Source of the DNA: CAJPSE01 sp963514535
GTDB lineage: Bacteria > Synergistota > Synergistia > Synergistales > Aminobacteriaceae
Direction of reading: 5' to 3'
Assembly: GCA_963514535.1 (NCBI GenBank)
Contig: CAUPUB010000061.1
Coordinates: 1-13,872, forward strand
Length of the DNA: 13,872 nucleotides
The notes beneath the pieces were generated by a model. It was not told the origin of the DNA. It searched no databases and was given only the letters and a program-made list of their open reading frames with translations. Shown piece after piece: positions 7,448-13,251 of this stretch. A program made the position numbers and the translations under genes. Each line of letters starts with the position of its first letter. Position 1 is the stretch's first letter.

Positions 7448-7455
7448 TCAGTAAA
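7437..7455. promoter_or_regulatory. Inverted repeat between divergent pxp promoters, candidate operator
   Basis: TTAACTGA-AAA-TCAGTAAA has 5-bp perfect arms (ACTGA/TCAGT) plus two further pairs beyond one mismatch. It covers the -35 of the minus promoter and ends 9 bp before the -35 of the plus promoter, so a protein bound here could control both. No regulator gene is in the window. Confidence 0.4.
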
Positions 7456-7463
7456 GTTTTCTC

Positions 7464-7492
7464 TTGACTTTCCGCTTTACCATGCCTAATCT
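7464..7492 (+). promoter_or_regulatory. Candidate promoter of pxpA
   Basis: TTGACT (7464-7469), five of six to the -35, is followed after exactly 17 nt by TAATCT (7487-7492), a weak -10. It lies about 85 bp before the pxpA start and diverges from the minus-strand promoter. Confidence 0.45.
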
Positions 7493-7575
7493 GAAGGGGA
7501 ACGATCAATGCCGGCGGCCCGGTGCACGAGCGGCAGCACGGCAGCCTTGACGCTTTGAAAGGGGGCATTTCCACG

Positions 7576-8349
7576 ATGGCATTCACGGATCTGCACATCG
7601 ACCTGAACAGCGATTTGGGTGAGAGTTTCGGAGATTGGAGAATGGGCATGGACGAGGAGGTGATGAGGTCCATAACCTCCTCGAACGTGGCCTGTGGATG
7701 GCATGCTGGCGACCCCATGGTGATGCTCGGGACCGTGCGTACGGCCAGGGCCGCGGGCGTGGCCGTCGGCGCACACCCGGGATATCCCGACCTGATGGGG
7801 TTCGGGCGGCGCAGCATGGCCTGCACGCCGGACGAGCTCTATGCCTATACGCTCTATCAGGCGGGCGCGCTGGCCGCCGTCTGCCGCTCCGAGGGGATCG
7901 AGCTCCAGCACGTGAAGCCGCATGGGGCGATGTACAACCAGGCGGCCAAGGACCCCCGGTTGGCGGAGGCCATCGCCCGCGCCGTGCGCGCGCTGGGGGA
8001 GGGCGTCATTTTGATGGGGCTGGCGGGCTCCGCCTTCGAGGCCGCATCGGCCGATGCGGGCGTCCCCTTCGCCGCGGAGGCCTTCGTCGACCGAGGCTAC
8101 ATGCCCGACGGCTCCCTGGTTCCACGCGGCAGGCCGGGGGCCTTCATCCACGATCCCGAGGAGGCCGCGGCCCGCATGGTGAGGCTGGTCAAGGAGGGGG
8201 TCGTGACGGCGGCCGACGGCAGTGAACTTCGCCTGGAGGCTCATTCCATCTGCGTGCACGGGGACAACCCCGACGCCGTCGGTATGGCCCGGACGGTGCG
8301 CGCAACGCTGGAGAGGGAGGGCATCGCGGTCGGGCCGCTGCGCGGCTGA
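7576..8349 (+). CDS. pxpA: 5-oxoprolinase subunit A (LamB/YcsF family)
   Basis: This 257-aa cytoplasmic protein is the third subunit of ATP-dependent 5-oxoprolinase. The family signature is complete: DLNSDLGESFG at 9-19, SSNVACGWHAGDP at 35-47, GAHPGYPDLMGFGRR at 65-79, HVKPHGAMYN at 112-121, EAFVDRGYMPDGSL at 168-181 and ICVHGDNPDAV at 225-235. The start at 7576 gives the usual N-terminus and length, with a purine-rich GAAAGGGGG at 7557-7565 about 10 nt upstream. An earlier ATG at 7522 adds 18 residues with no family similarity. The gene is separated from pxpB and pxpC and transcribed away from them. Its stop is only 7 bp from the end of the convergent fic gene, with no room for a terminator. 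Confidence 0.95.
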   Translation: MAFTDLHIDLNSDLGESFGDWRMGMDEEVMRSITSSNVACGWHAGDPMVMLGTVRTARAAGVAVGAHPGYPDLMGFGRRSMACTPDELYAYTLYQAGALAAVCRSEGIELQHVKPHGAMYNQAAKDPRLAEAIARAVRALGEGVILMGLAGSAFEAASADAGVPFAAEAFVDRGYMPDGSLVPRGRPGAFIHDPEEAAARMVRLVKEGVVTAADGSELRLEAHSICVHGDNPDAVGMARTVRATLEREGIAVGPLRG

Positions 8350-8356
8350 GCTCAGA

Positions 8357-9142
8357 TCAGAGCTTCCCTGGGGACCGCTCCAGGTTTTCCCCATAAAAGC
8401 AGTGTTGCCGGACAGCCATATCGAAGAGCTCGTCCATCATCGAGTCGGCGACCGCCGTCTCGTAAAAACTTGCCATGGAGTGCAGAAAATCACGGGTTGG
8501 CCCCTCGATGACAACCGCCGGGTATCCATGCGACAACAGGACGGCATTCATGCACAGCGCCGCGGTGCGCTTGTTCGCGTTCTCAAACGGCTGGACCCGG
8601 GACAGGAAAAGAAACGTCGCAAACGCACGTTCCGGGATAAGGAGAGCGCCGTTATTGAGAAAATCGAGCCCCTGCTCCAGGATCGTGGGGACCTGAGTGT
8701 GCGGCGGAGGAACATAGCTGCTCTCCTCGATACGGACAGGGATCCGGCGCAGCTCGCCGGGATGCCGTACCTCGTCCCGAGCCAGGATTCCGTGCAGCCT
8801 GCTTATCAGATCAAGATCGAGCGAGAAGGTGGAGGTTCCACGGCCTTTCAAGCGTTCGAACAGGTAGCGGGACGCCTGTCCGTAATTTTCCACCGTTCGG
8901 ATGGCCATCGTCGGCATATCCGCGATGCCGCGCCCGTACTCGATGATGATCTTTGCGTCGAGCTCCGACGTCTCGATGTTCTCGAAGGTCCGCAGCGTCG
9001 AAGCGACATACGAAGGAATCTCTCGAACAAACGCATAAAGGGCGTCCTGACGGTCAGCAAGCGGATGCAGCATCCCCACCCTTCCAGGATCCCCATGCCA
9101 GGTAAATCCCAACGAGACCCTTTGTTCAAACAGGTCCTCCAT
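8357..9142 (-). CDS. Fic-domain protein with Gln in place of the catalytic His
   Basis: This 261-aa soluble protein has an N-terminal helical part and a Fic core. Fic enzymes usually transfer AMP or another nucleotide moiety to a target hydroxyl. The active-site loop at 184-192 reads QPFENANKR against the canonical HPFxDGNGR: Gln184 stands where the catalytic base should be and Asn188 where Asp/Glu usually is. Asn190, Lys191 and Arg192 are kept, Lys as in Doc-type members. The flap region is GELRRIPVRI (129-138), with SSYVPPP after it. TSELDA at 58-63 resembles the class II inhibitory motif (S/T)xxxE(G/N) in degenerate form. The ATG at 9142 follows AAGGGGGG with a 5-6 nt gap. No antitoxin-like gene adjoins it, and it interrupts the 5-oxoproline gene set. 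The family is sure; activity and target are unknown. Confidence 0.88.
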   Translation of the reverse strand: MEDLFEQRVSLGFTWHGDPGRVGMLHPLADRQDALYAFVREIPSYVASTLRTFENIETSELDAKIIIEYGRGIADMPTMAIRTVENYGQASRYLFERLKGRGTSTFSLDLDLISRLHGILARDEVRHPGELRRIPVRIEESSYVPPPHTQVPTILEQGLDFLNNGALLIPERAFATFLFLSRVQPFENANKRTAALCMNAVLLSHGYPAVVIEGPTRDFLHSMASFYETAVADSMMDELFDMAVRQHCFYGENLERSPGKL

Positions 9143-9205
9143 GTTATCCCCCCTTCACGCTCTTCGACACAAGACGACACAGGACTTCCGGACCCGATCC
9201 GTTTC

Positions 9206-9211
9206 ATTATA
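9206..9211 (-). promoter_or_regulatory. Candidate -10 box of the fic gene
   Basis: The complement reads TATAAT at 9211-9206, about 64 bp before the fic start. No good -35 is found at 16-18 nt. The same bases overlap TATACT (9208-9213) on the plus strand, which could serve the divergent DUF1445 gene. Confidence 0.3.
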
Positions 9212-9224
9212 CTGCTCCATTGAA

Positions 9225-9263
9225 GGAGCGAAAGAAAGGAGCGAAAGAAAGGAGTGAAAGAGA
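9225..9263 (+). repeat. 13-bp tandem repeat, three units, resembling ribosome binding sites
   Basis: GGAGCGAAAGAAA occurs exactly at 9225-9237 and 9238-9250, and as GGAGTGAAAGAGA at 9251-9263. Each unit junction gives AAAGGAG, a Shine-Dalgarno-like string. The array lies 60-100 bp before the DUF1445 gene, which has its own GAGGAGG at 9311-9317. Confidence 0.9.
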
Positions 9264-9326
9264 TGGGAAACGCCGGTCCAGACCATGACCAAAACATGAC
9301 CCAACCACGAGAGGAGGACTTTTACC

Positions 9327-10127
9327 ATGGTTAAGATGAGTGACTACGCAAACCACAGTCCGCAGGACGTGCGCCGGATGATCCGGGAGGGGAAATGGGA
9401 CCGCCCCACCTCCGGCATGTGTGCGGGCCACGTGCAGGCCAACCTGGTGGTTCTGCCCAGGGACCTGGCCTATGACTTCCTGGTGTTCGCCCAGCGCAAC
9501 CCCAAGCCCTGTCCCATTCTGGACGTGACGGAGCCGGGGGACACCGAGCCCCGCCTGGTGGCGCCGGGCGCCAACGTCGCGACGGACATCCCGCGCTACC
9601 GCGTCTGGAAGGACGGGGAATGCGTCGACGAACCGACGGACGTGACGAAATACTGGAGGGACGACCTCGTCGCCTTTCTTCTGGGCTGCTCCTTCTCCTT
9701 CGAGGGCGCGCTGCTCCAGTCCCATATCGGCATCCGGCACATCGAGTGCGACTGTAACGTCCCCATGTTCGTCACCAACATTCCCTGTCACCCCGCGGGC
9801 CGCCTGAGGGGCCCGATGGTCGTCTCCATGCGGCCGATCCCCACGTCCCTGGTGCCGAGGGCGGTGCTCTGCACGGGACGGTTCCCGGCGGTGCACGGCG
9901 CACCGGTCCACGTGGGGGACCCGGGGGCCATCGGCATCGCGGACATCGGCAAGCCCGACTTTGGCGACCCCGTGGAGATTCGTCCCGGGGAGCTCCCCGT
10001 CTTCTGGGCCTGCGGCGTCACGCCCCAGGCGGCGATCATGGCGGTGAAGCCGGAGTTCGCCATCACACACTCCCCAGGCTGCATGTTCATCGCCGACCCG
10101 CTGGACAGCGACTATGCGGTGTTCTGA
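9327..10127 (+). CDS. DUF1445 / D-glutamate cyclase-like protein (YcsI family, 'putative hydro-lyase')
   Basis: This 266-aa cytoplasmic protein matches the YcsI/DUF1445 family closely in length and motifs: TSGMCAGHVQANL at 28-40, LLGCSFSFEGALL at 118-130, RHIECDCNVPMF at 137-148, PCHPAGRLRGPMVVSMRP at 153-170, HGAPVHVGDPGAIGI at 190-204 and PVFWACGVTPQAA at 224-236. The human mitochondrial D-glutamate cyclase contains this domain and interconverts D-glutamate and 5-oxo-D-proline. That, and the steady neighbourhood with 5-oxoprolinase genes, suggests a role in D-glutamate or pyroglutamate use; the bacterial reaction is inferred. GAGGAGG (9311-9317) lies 9 nt before the ATG at 9327. Met4 (9336) is a less likely start. 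The fic gene separates it from pxpA, so it probably has its own promoter in 9143-9326. A strong terminator follows. Confidence 0.92.
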   Translation: MVKMSDYANHSPQDVRRMIREGKWDRPTSGMCAGHVQANLVVLPRDLAYDFLVFAQRNPKPCPILDVTEPGDTEPRLVAPGANVATDIPRYRVWKDGECVDEPTDVTKYWRDDLVAFLLGCSFSFEGALLQSHIGIRHIECDCNVPMFVTNIPCHPAGRLRGPMVVSMRPIPTSLVPRAVLCTGRFPAVHGAPVHVGDPGAIGIADIGKPDFGDPVEIRPGELPVFWACGVTPQAAIMAVKPEFAITHSPGCMFIADPLDSDYAVF

Positions 10128-10184
10128 GAACGAAAAAAGCGCTAAAAGATAGAAACTAATACTGACCTTTATGAAAAGCCCTCT

Positions 10185-10204
10185 GGGCGCGAAGCCTCGC
10201 GCCC
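10185..10204 (+). repeat. Strong GC hairpin after the DUF1445 gene
   Basis: GGGCGCGA (10185-10192) and TCGCGCCC (10197-10204) form a perfect 8-bp stem with a four-base AGCC loop. No T-run follows. It stands 20 bp before the terminator hairpin and may protect the 3' end of the transcript. Confidence 0.7.
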
Positions 10205-10224
10205 TGGGGGAAAAGCTCCGAAAG

Positions 10225-10266
10225 CGGAGGGTGTGGGCCAAAAGCATCCCCCACACCCTCCGTTTT
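10225..10266 (+). terminator. Intrinsic terminator of the DUF1445 gene
   Basis: CGGAGGGTGTGGG (10225-10237) pairs over 13 bp with CCCACACCCTCCG (10250-10262), followed by TTTT (10263-10266). Just before it CTCCG (10216-10220) can pair with the first five bases of the stem (CGGAG, 10225-10229). On the complement that small stem is followed by CTTTTC, so it may help end the minus-strand J-like operon. Confidence 0.9.
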
Positions 10267-10352
10267 CCTCATACCAAATCATGTTTGATATGGATTGCCT
10301 CCCCCGATGAAGAATCTAATGAAGCCCCCAAGCCCTCTATAGTCAGGGTATA

Positions 10353-11126
10353 TCATTCAGGATCCAGAAAAAGGAGGAATCCCGCGTAAAAAAATGAAAC
10401 GATGAATTCTCCCGGATGTCGCACCCCATACGTCAGTTTCGCCACAGCATAACAGGCCCCACAGTAGAGCAACGCCATCAAAACCGTATGAAGACCCATC
10501 CCCTGATTCACCGCGGGAATGGCATAACGCAGCAGCAAAAAAACGAGAAAGCTGGCAAAAAAAATGCTTAGAAGAAACTTTTCGTAAAAACTCAAGGGCC
10601 CTCCATCAAAACGGCTCCTCCCCGAAGCGGCAGTTGAAGCTAAAAGAAGAAGACACCATCGCACCAGCGTGTCCTTTCCGCCCGGAAACATGTAATCCTT
10701 CCAGGAAGCCCAGAGTGCCCCCAGCAGCCTCAAACACAGCGGTTTCTTCGCCCCGCCCGAGACGTTTTTTTCGATGACGTGATGACAGGGGAGGGTGAAC
10801 GATCCCGATTCATCCTGAGGCCCTTCGTAAAATTCCGTATCCCACACATTCCCTATTCCTGGCGCATTCTCCCGGTTCGTTCCGTTCCAGCCCTCCCCGC
10901 CCTGCGGGGCCGTTCCGCTCCGCAGCCGGTCGTACGCCTCCCGACGCGCCGGGTCACTCAAGACCCACCAAGCCTCCGTTGCCGCTGCATGGATTTTTGC
11001 GGCAAATGGCTCCGGGTTCGCATCGGGGCCGAAGAGCGCGGTTATCCGCCGGTAGGCGGCCTCCAGCTCCGCAACTGGAGCGTCGGCGGATACGCCCAGG
11101 AGCTGATAGTAATCCGGCTGGCTCAT
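10353..11126 (-). CDS. J-domain-like membrane protein, copy C
   Basis: This 257-aa protein is the last of three tandem paralogs. Residues 1-70 form a J-domain-like module (DYYQLLGV at 5-12, AAYRR at 23-27, EAWWVLSDPARREAYDRL at 51-68). The HPD tripeptide needed to stimulate DnaK is GPD at 33-35, so an ordinary co-chaperone role is doubtful. A polar linker of about 50 residues ends in HHVIE (115-119). Hydrophobic segments lie near 153-167, 184-204, 212-231 and 240-255. The membrane part is not clearly like that of copies A and B. At the front it has Trp54 where the others have Arg. The ATG at 11126 is 3 bp after the copy B stop, with GGGGGG 6 nt upstream. No described family covers the whole protein to my knowledge. 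Confidence 0.8.
   Translation of the reverse strand: MSQPDYYQLLGVSADAPVAELEAAYRRITALFGPDANPEPFAAKIHAAATEAWWVLSDPARREAYDRLRSGTAPQGGEGWNGTNRENAPGIGNVWDTEFYEGPQDESGSFTLPCHHVIEKNVSGGAKKPLCLRLLGALWASWKDYMFPGGKDTLVRWCLLLLASTAASGRSRFDGGPLSFYEKFLLSIFFASFLVFLLLRYAIPAVNQGMGLHTVLMALLYCGACYAVAKLTYGVRHPGEFIVSFFYAGFLLFLDPE
10910..11126 (-). repeat. 217-bp J-module direct repeat, copy C
   Basis: This is the third copy of the sequence coding for residues 1-72. Similarity to copy B continues to 10891 (236 bp in all, shared with 11782-12017). It is the most diverged of the three at DNA level, mostly near codons 47-56 and 16-19. Confidence 0.85.
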
Positions 11127-11129
11127 GAT

Positions 11130-12017
11130 TCACCCCCCAATTTTCCCCTCCGCCACAGGATCGAAGATACCCTGCCTTTTTAAGATGCTATAGCCTACCC
11201 ACAAAACAAGAATGTTATAGGTTGGAAGCACCTTACCTAAAACTGCGTAAATGGAATGCCGGGGCCCAGTAAAAGTCCAGCCGCAATTCCTCTCCCTGGC
11301 AACGGTCCCGGGGATCTCGACGAAAGGATATCGGAAGGCCCCAATGAAGAAAACGACAAACAGTACAGTGCCGGCAACCACCTTTCCCTCCCTGGTATAC
11401 AACAGGAATCTCTCCAGGGACCGAAAAGAGGGAACGTGATTCAACAACATTATCCACACCCAGAAAACCGTCGACAGCGCCACGGCCATCACAAGAGCCC
11501 TGGAGAGGTCGATCATCATGCCAAACTTGCGGGATGGCCACAAAACGTTGTAGCACAGCCACGGAGCCAGACTCAGGCATATGACCGACACGATGAACAC
11601 CACGATGAACTGCGGGCAGAGGATCTGTTCCAGCAAGGTCCTCTCCCTTACAGCGCTGGTGGAGCGCTCGATTACGTAATGGTAGTTCGACGAGGGGATC
11701 TCCTCGTCGAAGCCGGAATCCGGACGGGATACGGGGCCCTCCATATCGCCTCGGTACGGCTGATCGGGGGGCGGCAGCACGCCCTCCCCGCCCTGCGGGG
11801 CCGTTCTGCTCTGCAGCCGGTCGTACGCCTCCCGCCGCACCGGGTCGCTCAAGACCCGCCATGCCTCCGAGGCCGCGGCATGGATTTTCGCGGCAAACGG
11901 CTCCGGGTTCGCATCGGGGCCGAAGAGCGCGGTTATCCGCCGGTAGGCGGCCTCCAGCTCCGCGGCCGAAGCGTCGACGGATACGCCCAGGAGCTGATAA
12001 TAATCCGGCTGGCTCAT
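11130..12017 (-). CDS. J-domain-like membrane protein, copy B
   Basis: This 295-aa protein is the middle paralog. The J-like module at 1-70 differs from copy A at six residues and again has GPD (33-35) for HPD. A proline- and acid-rich linker (75-110) ends in HYVIE (113-117). Hydrophobic segments lie near 136-160, 173-193 and 212-229, with a weaker one at 262-278. Blocks shared with copy A are LLEQ..PQFI (128-138), PWLCYNVLWPSR (152-163), AFRYPFVE (227-234) and RQG at 281-283. The ATG at 12017 overlaps the copy A stop (ATGA) and matches the starts of its paralogs; a longer frame upstream is only the shadow of copy A. The module is predicted to face the cytoplasm. Function unknown. Confidence 0.82.
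   Translation of the reverse strand: MSQPDYYQLLGVSVDASAAELEAAYRRITALFGPDANPEPFAAKIHAAASEAWRVLSDPVRREAYDRLQSRTAPQGGEGVLPPPDQPYRGDMEGPVSRPDSGFDEEIPSSNYHYVIERSTSAVRERTLLEQILCPQFIVVFIVSVICLSLAPWLCYNVLWPSRKFGMMIDLSRALVMAVALSTVFWVWIMLLNHVPSFRSLERFLLYTREGKVVAGTVLFVVFFIGAFRYPFVEIPGTVARERNCGWTFTGPRHSIYAVLGKVLPTYNILVLWVGYSILKRQGIFDPVAEGKIGG
11801..12017 (-). repeat. 217-bp J-module direct repeat, copy B
   Basis: It is nearly identical in DNA to 12754-12970 over its full length, including synonymous sites, while the sequences that follow differ widely. The start-to-start spacing is 953 bp to copy A and 891 bp to copy C. Confidence 0.9.
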
Positions 12018-12970
12018 GGCTCGAACCCCGCTTTTCCCCCCATCTCCCTCTCCGCTGCATGATTGAGGACGCCCTGTCTTTCCAGTACCCTGCAGCCCGT
12101 CCTCAATACAATCGCATAAAAGATGGGAATGCATTCTCTCAATAAGTCGTAAATGGGACGCTTCGGGTATTTCGAGTATCTGCCGATAAAAACCATATCC
12201 CAATCCACATCGGCGGCTCCGGGAACCTCAACGAAGGGATACCGGAAGGCCAACAGGTACAGGAGAACAAACAATACCGCGTAGGTAATCACTTTTCCCT
12301 CCATCGTATGCAGCAGAAACGTCTTCGCAGCCCTGAAATGATCCAACAGCAGCACCCCTGTCCAGAAAGCCGCGGACAGCGCTATGCCCATCGTGAAAGA
12401 TCTGGAAGGGGCGATCTCCATGCCAAACCCGCGGGATGGCCACAGGACGTTGTAGCATAGCCACGGCGTCAACCACAGGCAGAGGACCGACGCAATAAAC
12501 ACTATGATGAACTGCGGACTGAGAGCCTGTTCCAACAGGTCCTTCTCCCTTATAAACTCATGTTCCGACACATGATGATGCTTCGACGAAGGAACTTCCT
12601 CGCCCCGGTGTCCCGGCCGGTCGGACCGTGCGTTCTCCCCAGGGGAATCCTCATGGAATTCCACATCCAAAACAAAATCGTCACTCAAAACAGCCTCATC
12701 ACTCAAAACAGCCTCATCGCCATTGCGTTTCCAACCGGCATCGAATTGCGGAGCCGTTCCGCTCCGCAGCCGGTCGTACGCCTCCCGACGCGCCGGGTCG
12801 CTCAAGACCCGCCATGCCTCCGAGGCCGCGGCATGGATTTTCGCGGCAAACGGCTCCGGGTTCGCATCGGGGCCGAAGAGCGCGGTCATCCGCCGGTAGG
12901 CGGCCTCCAGCTCCGTGGCGGAAGCGTCGGCGGATACGCCCAAGAGCTGATAGTAATCCGGCTGCCCCAT
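12014..12970 (-). CDS. J-domain-like membrane protein, copy A
   Basis: This 318-aa protein is the first and longest of the three paralogs. The J-like module covers 1-70 with DYYQLLGV (5-12), GPD at 33-35 in place of HPD, and SEAWRVLSDPARREAYDRL at 50-68. An acidic linker of about 75 residues follows, with a doubled DEAVLS (85-96). Hydrophobic segments are near 153-176, 191-210 and 226-243, with a weak one at 280-292. PWLCYNVLWPSR (169-180) and AFRYPFVE (241-248) are shared with copy B. RQG (298-300) opens a polar tail. The ATG at 12970 has GGGG about 6 nt upstream. The stop overlaps the copy B start as ATGA. It could be a membrane-tethered J-like adaptor, but no partner is visible. Function unknown. 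Confidence 0.82.
   Translation of the reverse strand: MGQPDYYQLLGVSADASATELEAAYRRMTALFGPDANPEPFAAKIHAAASEAWRVLSDPARREAYDRLRSGTAPQFDAGWKRNGDEAVLSDEAVLSDDFVLDVEFHEDSPGENARSDRPGHRGEEVPSSKHHHVSEHEFIREKDLLEQALSPQFIIVFIASVLCLWLTPWLCYNVLWPSRGFGMEIAPSRSFTMGIALSAAFWTGVLLLDHFRAAKTFLLHTMEGKVITYAVLFVLLYLLAFRYPFVEVPGAADVDWDMVFIGRYSKYPKRPIYDLLRECIPIFYAIVLRTGCRVLERQGVLNHAAEREMGGKAGFEP
12681..12716. repeat. 18-bp perfect tandem repeat inside copy A linker
   Basis: TCACTCAAAACAGCCTCA is present twice without a gap (12681-12698, 12699-12716). It keeps the frame and codes for the doubled DEAVLS in the linker, so it looks like a recent slippage event tolerated in a disordered region. Confidence 0.9.
12754..12970 (-). 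repeat. 217-bp J-module direct repeat, copy A
   Basis: First copy of the module; see 11801-12017. Unlike copies B and C it lacks the shared CCCTCCCCGCCCTGCGGGG extension beyond the module. Confidence 0.9.
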
Positions 12971-12993
12971 CCCTCACCCCGTCCCTTCCCGCC

Positions 12994-13209
12994 TCAGGAA
13001 AAGCATTTCATGTTCTTCACATTGGCCCATTGGCCCATCGAAAACAAAACGCGGAACAACCGCCCTCGGCTGCTCCGCAAGTATTCGTCCATATATGGCT
13101 CTACGATATGGCTCCATGTTTTGCGCAGGGTCGTCCCTTCGCAGCCCGGATACCCCTTTATAGCATGAAGCATGGTTCCCGTAAAGTCCGTTGAATCCTC
13201 CACATCCAT
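12994..13209 (-). CDS. Doubtful small ORF (71 aa) between the membrane protein and copy A
   Basis: A 71-residue polar frame starts at an ATG with only a weak ribosome site (GGCAAAGATT before it). It is in the same frame as the 174-aa membrane protein upstream, 42 bp after that gene's TAA, with no stop between. So it is either a small separate gene, a former C-terminal extension cut off by a nonsense change, or chance. It contains WSHIVEPYMDEYL and ends in a lysine- and cysteine-bearing tail. I recognise no family. Confidence 0.35.
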   Translation of the reverse strand: MDVEDSTDFTGTMLHAIKGYPGCEGTTLRKTWSHIVEPYMDEYLRSSRGRLFRVLFSMGQWANVKNMKCFS

Positions 13210-13251
13210 AATCTTTGCCGCAGGCCTTTGCTTGCGACTGAGGGGGCTCGA

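Noticed and set aside
8357..9142. Fic gene as a Doc-type toxin of a toxin-antitoxin pair
   Set aside because: No Phd-like or other antitoxin gene adjoins it, and its N-terminal helical region fits the self-inhibited Fic class better.
9225..9263. CRISPR or integron-like array
   Set aside because: Units are 13 bp with no spacers, so it is a simple tandem repeat.
10216..10229. Riboswitch or attenuator for a downstream gene
   Set aside because: The next gene lies on the opposite strand and converges, so there is nothing downstream on this strand to regulate.
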